Position numbers and translations under genes: made by a program. A stretch of 64,000 nucleotides of DNA. It comes from Tubulanus polymorphus. Its lineage: Eukaryota; Nemertea; Palaeonemertea; Tubulaniformes; Tubulanidae. The DNA lies in contig NC_134036.1 in the NCBI RefSeq assembly GCF_964204645.1, forward strand, positions 6,025,600 through 6,089,599. The letters run 5' to 3'. Every line of letters starts with the position of its first letter. The first letter of the stretch is position 1. Under the pieces are notes generated by a model, which did no database searches, was not told the DNA's origin, and saw only the letters and a list, made by a program, of their open reading frames with translations. Below, piece after piece: positions 49,414 to 61,000 of this stretch.

Positions 49414-50319
49414 TTAGCTACAAAATCCGGCTCTGCATTTTTTGTCGCAACAGTCAGAGCTATAGTAACAACTATCTGCTTTTTTCATGCAACGTCGAGT
49501 CCCTGAAAGTAAGAAATTGAAAATGGAATTTTGAAGTGAAACAAGCTTTTCTTACTTAAGTCAATGTATAATTCCGAACCCAGAGCATATATAGAACCGG
49601 TAATGATCCCGACGATTGGGATCTTAGAAGCCACTCATTGTTGTCGATCATTTAGACGAACGAATGTATTTAAGAGTTGCATGTTCATAAGATCAATATT
49701 TCAGGTCAATTGAATGGACTACCCGCAAAACCAGCTATCCCGCCGCGATGAGCAGTAGATCGTTCGTAGTCAAAATTAGTTTATTTTCAATTAACTTTGA
49801 AATGGATTGTAAGACTCCTGAATCCATGTATTATCACAGCACTCGCCAAATATAAAAAACTTTCATTCTTATTATGAGATTTGGAGATTTTCTTCATAAA
49901 TAATTGATTCATCTAAGTGAAGAGTTCATTCAGATTTAATTGATTTGAAGATGAAAATTGAACGCGACAAACAATCTACTAGCAAACCTAATGGATCCTC
50001 GCCTGCCATATGCGGAATCCTCGATTACCACATTAGCACACTGCGGCTACCCCATTGATTCTAATCAGTATATGAGCATGTAATATTATCTATGAGATGT
50101 AATTCGTTGAATTAATTCGTTCGATAATCATCTACTTAATCGATAAATAACTACTAAATGTGAACTGATAATTACAAATTCTAATTAATGCGTATTATTC
50201 GTGGAATCGCACGAAATCGTGTATTGTATTCCCGGTTACTTAAGTGCGTCTACAATGGCCACGGCACTGACGACAATCACAGCAACAGCACACATTCGAG
50301 TCATTAAATGAGCCAGCAT
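49414..50319 (-). CDS. Small secreted cysteine-knot peptide, gene 3 (splice phase unresolved)
   Basis: The mature exon 49502-49414 (stop TAA at 49416-49414) follows an acceptor TTTCAG and encodes about 29 residues. Six cysteines follow the pattern C-x6-C-x6-CC-x3-C-x4-C, the inhibitor-cystine-knot spacing. A signal-peptide exon lies at 50319-50240 (MLAHLMTRMCAVAVIV), after a TTCTAG acceptor, and is clearly homologous to that of gene 1. A 5'-UTR exon ending at 51237 with donor GTAGGT is suggested by similarity to 53.36-53.66 kb. Joining the two coding exons directly is out of phase by one base: the donor GTAACC leaves phase 2 but the acceptor needs phase 1. Either a short middle exon exists, a non-consensus donor is used, or the gene is broken. 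A polyA signal AATAAA lies at 49240-49235. ICK peptides include toxins, antimicrobials and neuromodulators; the role here is unknown. Confidence 0.6.
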
Positions 50320-51759
50320 TTTCGCGCCTAGAATTTTACTAAAATATTTGAAGCCATGGAAATTACAATATCCGTGATAAGACGATGAGCAAAAATCCCA
50401 CAATGAATCAAAAAAGTTTATTTCAAAATTATAAATTTTCCGGGTGATTGCCACCACCCATCTTCAGTCTAAAAAAATAATTTAAAAATTACCACCCGAA
50501 ATATTTCTAATTTCAAATAAGCTTTCTAGATTCATTCATATATTGTGGGATTTTAACTCATGAATGATATCTATTAGCAATCACAAATTCTGATGATGCA
50601 AAAGCTTTCAACTGGCTCTCAGTTAATGAACATTTTGTCAGGTAATGTACCAGGTTTAGAAATATGCAGCTCTCTGCATATAACGGGTTTTCTGTATTTC
50701 TGGTTTGAATGCTGTTCCATAAGTTCATTCTTTTTTAATCTATTGTATCGTATCGTCCTTGCAATCAAAAGGAAAGTACGTGGAAGCCCAAATTTTTAGG
50801 GTGCATATATAAATGAAGGTTCCAGCGAGAAACATCAAACTAAAAGGTAAAGAAAAAATCGCGCTGATATCCGTAACCGTTTGTTTACATAGAATAATGG
50901 CGGCTCGTTGTCGAAAATTCAAATGAAAAGCGTAATTGAAATGATAAAGAGCTGAATTTCTGATAAGGCATCGCATTGACTGGAAGGAGAACGGTGTTTT
51001 CACTCTCCGCATCCTCGTTTAGACCCGATCTTAACCCAAATACCATCCGAGCGAAATTGACAAAATCAGGACTCGCCATAGTTTAGACAAGCGTCGCTAG
51101 AATCTATTCTTTTTATGAAATTGACGAAATAATTAATCTGCGTTTTTATGTATTTTGTTTAATTCTATTTCTTATTATAACATTTGATCGTGAAAAATAT
51201 AGATTTGAATTACCGTTATTTTATCGACGGACCTACCTCAGTCGCTTGTTCTGACGTATTCAACTTTTCGAATCGAAAATGTCTCGTTTTCCCGAGCTAG
51301 CACAGTCGACGAATGAATAAAACACATCGCGCGTAAAATAGTATACGTGTTGAAATAGAAATCGAAATTATACAGATATACTACACACAGCTCGATATAG
51401 ATTGAAACTCGCGTCGATTGGTTTGTTCAATCGATACGCACCCGGCTCTTCAAAATCGATCCACGCGCATCACCATCTCACTTCACAATGATCCATGGGT
51501 ATAATGTTTCGAACTTACGGGATATCATTATGTATATTTAAATCAGCTGTCGCCTTTCATAATTTATGAATATCAATTTTTCATATGCTGTTTGAGTATT
51601 TTCGCTCGTGTGCGGTGAATACCTACAAAGAACGCATCATTCTGACTAGAAACAGGTCTTAAATTGCGATTGAAAGTGACTATTGAATCCGATCGATATT
51701 TTTGATTGGAGGTTTCCTACGCGTGTTTTGTCGACCACTATGTGCGGTCCCGACTACCG

Positions 51760-52063
51760 TCCTCCCCAGGTAGGGATTCGAACCTGATGGCGTCGCTACA
51801 CTCGGCCACGGCACGAACCCCTGCCACAATAGACCGAATGCGGCACCGATCAGATTGTTCGTTGTATAATCACTAAAGCAAAGTTCACGGAAGAACTATC
51901 GATCGGAAAACCCGGACTAAATTGAATAAAACGGGTTTTCTAATTGGCTAATATTGTAATCATCTAAGCTGCGTGTGCATCTGTACACTCGGTCTAGTCT
52001 GGCAGGGTTTCGTACCGCGGCAATCTCGATGCCATCATGTTCGAATCCCTGCTGGGGGAGGAT
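51760..52063. mobile_element. Inverted pair of tRNA-like SINE heads
   Basis: 51760-51827 (minus orientation) and 51999-52063 (plus) share the GGTTCGAATCCCTGC-type box B and the block CGTGCCGTGGCCGAGTG (A-box-like), in opposite orientations about 170 bp apart. The same head-to-head arrangement occurs at 18.85-19.0 kb. Confidence 0.65.
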
Positions 52064-52381
52064 GCTGACTGCCGAGTAACTATCGTAGACCTCAGTAATG
52101 ACATCATGTGCAAATGCATCGTGTACAGTGGTCACGCTATTGTGTCATATTGACCGTCATCTGGTCATAGATGACTAATTTCGCCCGAGTGTACTGGTCT
52201 GCAAAGTCTTGGTGAAATGATTCTGCCTGAATGAGATCCGTCTTGTTAACTTCTCCGGTGTATATAATTGAAAGAACTGCTAAAACTAAATCGTTTGCTT
52301 TTATTTGATTAACTGATTTGCATATATTTGCATATATTATATATTCATCATAGTCAGTCAGTAACCTGACTGTGATTTAGT

Positions 52382-52430
52382 TTTACAATCGCATATTTCC
52401 CAAAACCACCGCGAGTAATCCGATTGTAAA
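52382..52430 (-). ncRNA. Conserved 3'-UTR hairpin of cysteine-knot gene 2
   Basis: A 10-bp perfect stem (TTTACAATCG with CGATTGTAAA) starts 19 nt after the stop codon. The 29-nt loop contains CGCGGTGGTTTTGGG in the sense strand. A second small stem CAGTCAG/CTGACTG follows at about 52354-52373. Confidence 0.6.
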
Positions 52431-52448
52431 CCCAATTTTCACCAACGA

Positions 52449-52525
52449 TTAGCAACACCTTGCCTGGTTACATTTGCCGCTGCAACACTCAGCATCGTGG
52501 GCGCAAAGTCCCAAGTTTGTGCAAC
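52449..52525 (-). CDS. Small secreted cysteine-knot peptide, gene 2 (mature exon only)
   Basis: An acceptor ATATAG precedes an exon of 24 residues ending in TAA at 52451-52449. The cysteines follow C-x6-C-x5-CC-x3-C-x4-CC, an inhibitor-cystine-knot pattern with one extra terminal Cys. The exon needs a phase-1 donor upstream. The intron start matches that of gene 3 (shared AGAATTTTGATGTGAAACA-type block), and its presumed 5'-UTR exon ends at 53358 before a GCAAGA (GC-type) donor. The signal-peptide exon expected between 52.6 and 53.3 kb was not found; that interval contains unrelated sequence at about 52780-53040 that may be an insertion. A polyA signal AATAAA is at 52305-52300. The gene may be incomplete. 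Confidence 0.55.
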
Positions 52526-53702
52526 CTATATTTTATAATAGAAACAATAAATTCAAATAGAATTTTGATGTGAAACAGAGCTCTTACTTAAAAGCGAAGA
52601 AATAATTGACTCGCTATCGTTCGAGTCTATACGTTCATTCGTTAAACAAATACTCAATGTTAACTGATGAATGCAAATTTGTGTATTTTATGCAAGACAT
52701 CCAATGACATTCGTATCATTTGTCGAGTCGTTACTCACCCGCAGCGATAGATCTAAATCTAGAAGTACATAGAATATAAACAGGTGGTTTGCAGGCCCGT
52801 GTCGAGCTTTTCTGAGGGGCACGTCTATTTCAAGAAAAACGTTTTTCCCTGCAAAGTGCCACTTAACAGTTAAAAAGGACAAAAAACGCTTTTCATCTTC
52901 CAAAAAAAAACACTTGAAAATTGTATCAAAAATTTGCAAAATCTTGACCCAAATTGTTTTTACACTGACTTTGAAGGGCACTTTGAAAATTAGGGGGCTC
53001 GTTCGCTTCCCCCGGACCCTAAACCAAATTAAGTAAATGAAAGAAGTGACAGGAAGGATAAGCCTACACTGTTCCTACTGATCCCTTACTTAATTTCCAC
53101 CCATTCTTAAAAAACCCAAAAAACATCCTCCCAACGACTCGCATAATTAGTAGACATTTGCATCTCATTAGTTGAGACTAACGTTTGCCGAAAATCTAAC
53201 TTAATATAACGAGAAAGATGAAATTTTACTTCTGTCGTCTTTCTGATGTGATATATGCTGCATGTTAAAGTGTATATCGCTTTATCGATGGACAATCAAC
53301 GGCCGATTACGAATGATGTGGATTTGAGTATTTCTTGAGCATAAGAGCTTTTCTTGCCTTAGTCGCTTCGTTCAACGTAGCTTTTTCAACGTTCGAATAG
53401 AGAATATCTCGTTTTCTCGAGTCAGGATCCGTCGACGAATGAATATAACACGTAGGATGAAGCGATCATTTATACGTTCTTAAGACATATTCAAAAAAAT
53501 TCCAACATTTGCACAGCTTTATATTAGTTACCCCACTAATGTTTGATGATTCTGGCAAGCTGAATCGATGCGAAACCGAAAACTTTCAAAATCGATCCTC
53601 GCTCATCACTATTTACTCACACAAACCATGCGCATATTTATTTTTGTCATTTGGTCTCGCGGGAAATAATACTTTTCATATATTAACCTGTCATATGTAG
53701 CC

Positions 53703-53890
53703 AGCATCACCATCATCGCCTTCATTGTCACCACCACCTTCTCCAGCATCACCATCATCACCTTCTCCAGCATCACCATCATCGCCTTCATTGTCACCAC
53801 CACCTTCTCCAGCATCACCATCATCACCTTCTCCAGCATCACCACCGCAATCATCACATCCACTTCCCCAGCATCACCATCATCACAAAT
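53703..53890. repeat. 24-bp CCAGCATCACCATCATCACC minisatellite
   Basis: Imperfect tandem copies of a 24-bp unit made of CAT/CAC triplets with CTTCTCCAG. It is open in several frames and not accepted as coding. Confidence 0.85.
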
Positions 53891-54866
53891 CAATTGACTA
53901 TCAATTCAAACTACGTCATCATCGTCGTCATAACATCCACCATCACACACTCATTATCATAATCACTCTCTCCGCCATCTCCACCATCCCAACCTCCACC
54001 TATTGAGCGAGTCATCTAGTCACCCAATCATCCGGTTAATCAGTCGGCTACGAATATACTTTTTAATCGGATTCTACGCCTGGGTCGAAGAAAACCACTC
54101 ACAGAAGTGATCTTAATGGATGGTGCAGCAAAGCGCGTGAAATTCACAAATTCTCACAAATCTAGCGACGTTTTTCTTTCTTGAGCAGACCATACGCACC
54201 TTTCGAAACTAGTTCATTAATGTAAATTTCACTCTCATTCCTAACTAATATCTTTGCCCCCGCCTCAAATCGAATGTACTTACACCATTAATTTATAAAA
54301 TTCAGCAAAAAACATATGTTTTTAGAGTGTAAGGGTGTCGTACAAGTTCGATTATTAAACCGCGAGCTTCAATTATGTATATTATATCAACAAGCAGCTG
54401 ACTTATTCCTATTCATTTTGTCTAACCAATAAAGCGCTTGATGTATAACCACCTGCTGCAATAACGTTTCGAGTTCCTGAAATTTGCGCCCGAAAAATAA
54501 TCATCGTGAATAGAAAAGCAAACACTCTACTACACGTTGTTCTAAACGTCCCGTTCCTATAGGCGTTCTAACGAATACTTTACAACTAACAGCGGCAGTT
54601 GTGGGCAGGACGTACGAATCCAGTATAGGTAAAGTAAGTATGAATGCAATAGAATAGAAAGGATGCGATACGTTTAACATACATCAATACCTAGATTATG
54701 AATCTATACAAAACGAGGTTTCACAGTCGAATCGGTTAATATAATATGCGACAGGGGCCAGTTGCTCAAAGGTTGGTTGAAGCTTTCGAGTTGATAGCTG
54801 ACATAGAGACAATCAAAAGTTCATTATTGTTATGAGAATATTCATAGCCGTGTTAACCAGGTTTAA
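53891..54866. other. Intergenic, no gene recognised
   Basis: Around 54470 (minus) the string TTTCAGGAACTCGAAACGTT faintly recalls the acceptor and first codons of cysteine-knot gene 3, but no cysteine pattern follows. It may be a relic or chance. Confidence 0.4.
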
Positions 54867-55050
54867 AATAAGTAACGAGACGAGTAGTACTGTATAGGTT
54901 AACTATTTATTTGACGCACGAGCTTTCGCTTCTAATGAATAGAAGCTTCATCACTCATTCACCTGATGAAACTTCTATTCATTAGAAGCGAAAGCTCGTG
55001 CGTCAGGTAAATAGTTAACCTATACAGTACTACTCGTCTCGTTACTTATT
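54867..55050. repeat. Near-perfect inverted repeat, 86-bp arms, about 11-bp loop
   Basis: Left arm 54867-54952 pairs with right arm 54964-55050 almost without mismatch (outer ends AATAAGTAACGAGACGAGTA and TACTCGTCTCGTTACTTATT; inner GATGAA/TTCATC). It lies about 155 bp upstream of cysteine-knot gene 1. No ORF is present. Such high arm identity implies recent origin or gene conversion. Confidence 0.9.
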
Positions 55051-55204
55051 ATTATTGTGGTATTCTATCCGGCGATTATCTTCGAACATATTTTTAACGT
55101 GTAGCCCCTGGATTGTTTCATACAAGATGAATTATTTCGTTCATATTCAAGTTCAGTTGATGGGTAATATCGATGTTCTCCGTTTCTAGTTCAATTTCTA
55201 GGCG

Positions 55205-55887
55205 ATGAAAATGCTTGCTTATCTATTAACTCGCGTATATGCGATCGTCGCGATTGTGGTCAGTGTTGCGTCATTTGCGGAGGCATGGGGTGAGTGGTCA
55301 CGTCTGAGAATTGATTACAGAAATTTCCATCGGATTCATCGGAGGAAAGAACCTAAAAAACTCTGTTAGACATTTCAAAACCCATCGAAATTTAGCGAAA
55401 AGTGTCCAAATATTTAATGCAGACATTTTTGCACGGCATTTTACTGAGTAATTTTTCATAGAAATATATCACGATCAAGTGATTAGACTTACGTATTCCA
55501 AATTATAAAAAATAACCTTTCAGATAACCTCTCATTTGTTCCCGAATATTTTCTAAAAAAGGCATTTACTTTTGGGCTATGGTAAAATAAAAAGCCGGCT
55601 CTGATTAATGCGAATTTAGTCGAGGGATTGAAATGGGATAAATGCTTTGCGTGCGGGCGTCTATCAACCCTCAATGCTAACATATCGCTCACTCGTCTAA
55701 ATGGATCTACCTGAACCCGGGCTTAATAATAGAATTTTGTTAAACACTGTTGTTTTTGAATGTAAATTTCGTTTCTTTTGGTCATATTTTAGCTTGCGGC
55801 TCCATAGGCCAATCGTGTAAGGCTTCCATCGAATGCTGCGACCCGAACCCTTGTCAAAACTCGGTGTGTACACCGTACGCGGGCTAA
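55205..55887 (+). CDS. Small secreted cysteine-knot peptide, gene 1
   Basis: Two coding exons, 55205-55289 and 55793-55887 (TAA), join in phase 1 across a GTGAGT...TTTTAG intron. The ATG follows a TTTCTAG acceptor-like site, so a 5'-UTR exon is likely. The precursor has about 59 residues. Residues 1-28 form a hydrophobic signal peptide (LTRVYAIVAIVVSVASFAEA), and the rest is a mature peptide of about 31 residues with no obvious propeptide. Its six cysteines follow C-x6-C-x5-CC-x4-C-x4-C, matching the inhibitor-cystine-knot framework (predicted 1-4, 2-5, 3-6 pairing). AATAAA polyA candidates are at 56044 and near 56648. The family includes venom, antimicrobial and neuropeptide-like members; nothing in the sequence decides among them. 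It is the best-supported member of the cluster with genes 2 and 3. Confidence 0.75.
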
Positions 55888-55904
55888 TCGTAGATGGTAA
55901 GCTG

Positions 55905-55946
55905 TTGTAATCGGATCGTGGTGTTTGTCGAAATATCCGATTATGA
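55905..55946 (+). ncRNA. Conserved 3'-UTR hairpin of cysteine-knot gene 1
   Basis: TAATCGGAT (55908-55916) pairs perfectly with ATCCGATTA (55935-55943), extended by G-U and U-A pairs to about 12 bp. The 18-nt loop contains CGTGGTGTTTGTCG. The hairpin begins 18 nt after the stop codon. Confidence 0.6.
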
Positions 55947-55949
55947 AAC

Positions 55950-58008
55950 TGAACCGCAGTCACGATACCGACTGACTGTGAAAAAGCTCGAATTGAATCT
56001 ATATTTTAACTGCGTAGTGAGATCTGGTCTTATAATCAAATCCAATAAAATGAAAGTAAATAAATCAATATGAGAGTCGTATCAATAATGCGCCGTTTCA
56101 TCATCAGTCATCGATATCGTAGATCCACGTTTTTACTTAAACTCGAAAAGCACGACGTAATAGTCCGATGCAGCTATATGGTCCAAACACATTGCACACG
56201 TGACGATGTTCGGTGTCGTATATATGTCGGTGCTCTGTATATTTGGGAATACATAAAAAGGTCTTCAAAAACAGACGAGTGTAAACCAGTAGAGTGTGTT
56301 CCACCGTGTCAGTAAATGCCCCCTTTTCCCCCGAAACTTCCGCACTAAATTCTTAAAACCATTTTTCAGAACTAGGTCAAGTGCGCTCAAACTTACCCAA
56401 CTAATGAAAACTAAAGGGAAACAACTTTCTCAATTCATCAAAACTGCTTCCAAATACGTTTAAGCCATCTTTGTATATGTCGTTGTATAATTGATTCTGT
56501 ATGTATTTTCTATGTGTGTGTGTTAAGTGCGTCTGTGTATGTTAATCATTTGTTAATGTTCTGTTTATACGTGAAGCGCATTATTCATTGTTTTTTTCTT
56601 CATTTCGATTTTGTTTTTTCGCTCTAAGCAATTGTATTTTTGTCGAGCAATAAAACATATTCTATTCACCCATAATATAAAATTAAAAAAAAAAAAACAA
56701 TTTTGTTCTGGCGTGTCGGGAGGATTACGTACTTCCACCCATTTTCAGCGATTTATTGGAAAATGAGATACGAAAAAAATATGGTTATAATCGTTTTTTT
56801 TTTAAATTTATATCGTTAGTGAACCAACTATAATCCAGACCTAAAATACTTTCAACTATCTACGAGTGTAAACCAATTTGGATCATCTTAGATTGTATGG
56901 TCTGATCAGTGAGGTCTGATATGTGTGGATATGGCTTTTTGATGCGTTATCTCAACACTTAATCAGCGCCTTTTAATGGCTGTTACAGCCATTAAAAGGC
57001 GCGAGATACAGTCACGTGAAATGAATAAATTCAACAACAAATATCATTAAATAAAACATTCGAATTTTTTTATAACAACGTTTTGCATAAAACTACAATA
57101 TACAAACTATCTATAATGTATACACAACGGCGGGGGTTCGGGTTCCTGCTGAGCCAGGTTGGGCGTGTCTACTGAGCTAGAGTTTCGCGTAGGATAAATA
57201 TTTACGATACAGTATTAGCTTAATCTGTAAATTCAGGAGTATACCACTGACCAGGGCCTATACTTTGAGGACAAAATAATCACTAAGATGCATCATTCAC
57301 AGTCCATCGAAGTGTATCGTATACACACTTTTATCTCACTTCGTATTCTGTATTACAACGATAATGATGATTAATACATTTCCTAACGAAAAGTGAACGT
57401 TGCATGTTTCGATACTGCGGCATAGGAACAACAATTACCACGAATTTTTCATTAGTAATAAAGAATTAGTCATCTTGCCGGATAGACACATAACAGCTGG
57501 ACAATTTATTTCGGTTGGCATCGTGGGTTGTGGATGTGGGTGCCTGACCTGAATGACAACGATTGAATGTCGTGTCTACAGGAGTGACGGCTATCCGACC
57601 TGATAAGTTTTACTTCACGCAATTATCATTGACATATTAATTAATGATATTTCAAACAATAGATCGACTCGAGATTATTGAACGTGAATAAAACGGTGAA
57701 AGTCGAACAGAATACTTATCGCAGTGATATTTAGTGCTGAGCCTATTACTATAAAACTGAGCGAATTTGGACAAATGACAATATTTTCACACAAATCATA
57801 TCGCGAGGGGAGGGTATTTTGACAATGGTAACCCAATATTGCATAATTCATTAAAAAAAACGATAGGCTAGCTGTAATGCCTCTTAGGGCTCTTGTTTAT
57901 GCCCTAAAATCAATTATCCCCATCAGAAAATGCTTTCAGAAATCAGAAAACAACGTTTTGACTGGCAATATATTCTAATTACCTTGCGCTGGGTAGAACT
58001 GGATGAAT
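55950..58008. other. Intergenic region downstream of cysteine-knot gene 1
   Basis: Holds AATAAA sites, A-rich and T-rich runs and a perfect hairpin at 56966-57002. The string CTTAGGGCTCTTGTTTA near 57880 matches a short dispersed repeat also seen near 890-905. No gene was recognised. Confidence 0.5.
56966..57002. repeat. Perfect 17-bp stem, 3-nt loop hairpin
   Basis: GCGCCTTTTAATGGCTG and CAGCCATTAAAAGGCGC are exact reverse complements separated by TTA. It sits alone between genes; it could be a fold-back remnant or a structured RNA or terminator-like element. Confidence 0.85.
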
Positions 58009-61000
58009 TTATCTATTTTTACGGTGTTGCCTGCGTTTAGTTTTTGCTCGAATGGATTTCATATCGATAGTCAGTATTGTGTAAAGGAGGGGATTGAGGG
58101 ACGAGTTGATCGGTAAGAAAAGAACCGCCAGCCAAGCCGCCACCTGATTCGGTATTTCTACCCGTAATACCGCGCAAAACTGAACGCTTATTAACGGCAG
58201 CCAGCAAAGTAAATTACACAGATTTATCACCAAACTCCTGCGCGCTAAAACTAGTTCTGTAGGGTCAATTCTACCCGAACCGGACCTACTTCCAGATACG
58301 AGTCGGTACATTTGCGCATAAGTGGCCATTATCGTAGAAAGAATGAAGAAGTTGGTTAATGAAAAAATAGCGAATGAATATTGCCAGGCGTTGACATCAA
58401 TTGAAACCAAATTCATAGGTAAACAAACTCCGGTAGTGCCGTAGAAATTGTCTCCAAAGTAAGAGATGGGTGTAAGAGGTAGCATTGCAATAACACACAA
58501 AACAATCCAACATGCGCAACAAATGATACACGCATATCTCGGAGATGTAATTGGGTTATCAGAGAATGGGTCTACGATATTTGAGAATCTATGACGTGTC
58601 ATGATTAGTAAAAATATCAATGAACCTTCGCAAGAAATAGTGACCACGACTCCAGCAAGACGACAAATCAAACTGTCCGTCCATGCTTCCGAATTGAGAA
58701 AGTAAATACCTTTGTAGATATAATCAGCTCCAGCGATCAGAAACAAATATATAGACATCATAAAATCACACAGAGCAACATTAATGATGATGATGTCTGA
58801 AAATGGATTCGAGGAAGAGAATCGAATCGCTCGAATGCGAATAGAAATGACGATTCCATTAGCGATGAAACTGAATGTAGCGATCACCCAAATGATAGCT
58901 CTGAGGACTGTGTTACCCATCAGATCAGAACAAGAGGAAAATTGATCAGCTTCGGGAAGGCACCGGTCAACATTCGGAGCCATGCAGCAAAATTTGTAAG
59001 CGTCTGACTTCAGTGAGAATAATGATGTTAGATTGTCAAAAACATGTCTGGGGACGGAAATAATTTTGTTATTATTGGTTATATCAAGAATTTTGAGTGA
59101 CGTTAATCCAGAAAATGCGTCACTTGAAATGTGATAGATTTTGTTACCACTGATATTCAACGACTGTAATGTAGATAAACCCACAAACGCGCGTTCAGAA
59201 AGCATCAATATAAAAAGTTCTTGAATATCAAGAATTCGGAGTGATCTCAATCCCGAAAAACTGCTTTCCTGCAAATAGTGAATCGGATTTTTAGTTACGA
59301 ATAACTCCTTCAAACTATACAAACCAGTGAATGTATTTGTTGATAATGATGTTATGTTGTTGTATGTAAGGTCTAATGTATGTAGATTATGCTGGTTTGA
59401 GAACGAATTCGGTAAAATATAAGACAATTCATTGAAGGAGATGTTGAGCATTCGAAGATAAACATACGGAGATAGTGTGAACACATCCAAGATGATTCGG
59501 TTGTTCGACAATATCAAAACTCGGGTTGATGCCGAGAACAGTCCGGTAATATTTGTTAAACCATTATTTCCACAATCAATCAAATGACCCTGAGATATAC
59601 ACAATCTTGGACACGTGACGTTACAGAAGGCCTCGTCATCAGTTGTATGTTTACAATGTACAACATCGTCACAAACTTCAGATTGTGGAATACATCGATT
59701 TTCCTGACCACATTTAAACATTCCTGGGCATGAAAATATATCGCAGTTTTGTTCATCTTCTGAATTAGGACAATCTGATTGACCATCGCACACCTGTCTG
59801 ATCGGTATACAGTACGATGCTGGGCATTTAACAGTACCAGCAGGACATTCAAATTCTTCACATCTCAACACGTGCTCGAGATTTCTACAAACCGGGTAAC
59901 CATTTATCATTCTCTCTAGAATACATCTGTGACGTCTCGAATAACAATGAGGAGAATTGAAAGAACATCTTTGTTCATCAGATTCCGTACAGAGATTTGT
60001 GAAGTTAGTCGTACAGTGGTTGCCATTATTGCACTGAACCGTAGGATTCACTGTAATATTAATATTTGTTACTAGTTCATCTTCTTCGAGGCTCACACTG
60101 CAATCTACGACACCATCCTGATACAACTGAGAACTGATGCAATCTCCACTGTTACACAGGAACCCCAGGCACAGTTGAGCGGTGCATCCTATTTCGTCGG
60201 AGCCGTCTTCACAATCAGTGACACCATTGCATCTGTCAGAACTGCTGATACATTGACCACTTTGGCAGCGAAATTGTTCTGATAAACACGGGGTATAAAA
60301 ACACGAGTTCTCATCAGAGCCATCCACACAATCCTGTATGAAATCACAGAAACCACTCATTGATATGACCTGACCATCATTGCATTCAAACTGACTATGT
60401 AAATTAATATTCGTACAATTAAGTTCATCTTCACCGTTTTGACAGTCGTGTCTGGTATCACATACGCGATGGTCGCTGATACATCTTTGATCGTTACATT
60501 TAAACTGCCACGATCTACAACCGCTTATAGAAGCTAACTCTTCGTCAGTTACATTGTATGAACACAAAACAGAATGCGCAGTATCTGTCGCATTATCAAA
60601 CTGTTTCATCGCCCATTTAACTGATTGAATATAAGTTATTTCATCTCTAGTGATTATTGGGTTTATAACTTGCAGTTTGTCATTAGAAGTCACCATTAGT
60701 ATTGAGCTATATTGATATTTAAAGTGAAATGCTCTTATCAAGTTCATCGTGTCGTTTTCGGTGTAACCGGTTATCACAGTGCCTATTACACCTCGTATGC
60801 CACGACACATCTCTGTTGCAGTTTCCATATCTAAACCTCGATGTCTGTTCCAATCCGTCAGTATTTGATAGCATTGTCTATCCATGCTTACCCATCCAAC
60901 CGTGCAGAAAGGTTTGTCCCGTATCAAGAATGTGTCGTTGTTTGTTGAATTCATCGTTCTCAGTGTTTTATTTTCGGAATCATTTCTTTCCGTTTCGCAA

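Noticed and set aside
52735-52800. Signal exon of cysteine-knot gene 2 ending at GCTGCGG before GTGAGT
   Set aside because: Phase fits, but the encoded residues are not a signal peptide and do not resemble the other signal exons.
53609-54006. Pro/Ser-rich and Met/Val-rich ORFs
   Set aside because: Produced by a CAT/CAC-rich 24-bp minisatellite.
54440-54500. Fourth cysteine-knot mature exon (minus strand)
   Set aside because: Only the acceptor and first few codons resemble gene 3; no cysteine pattern or 3' hairpin follows.
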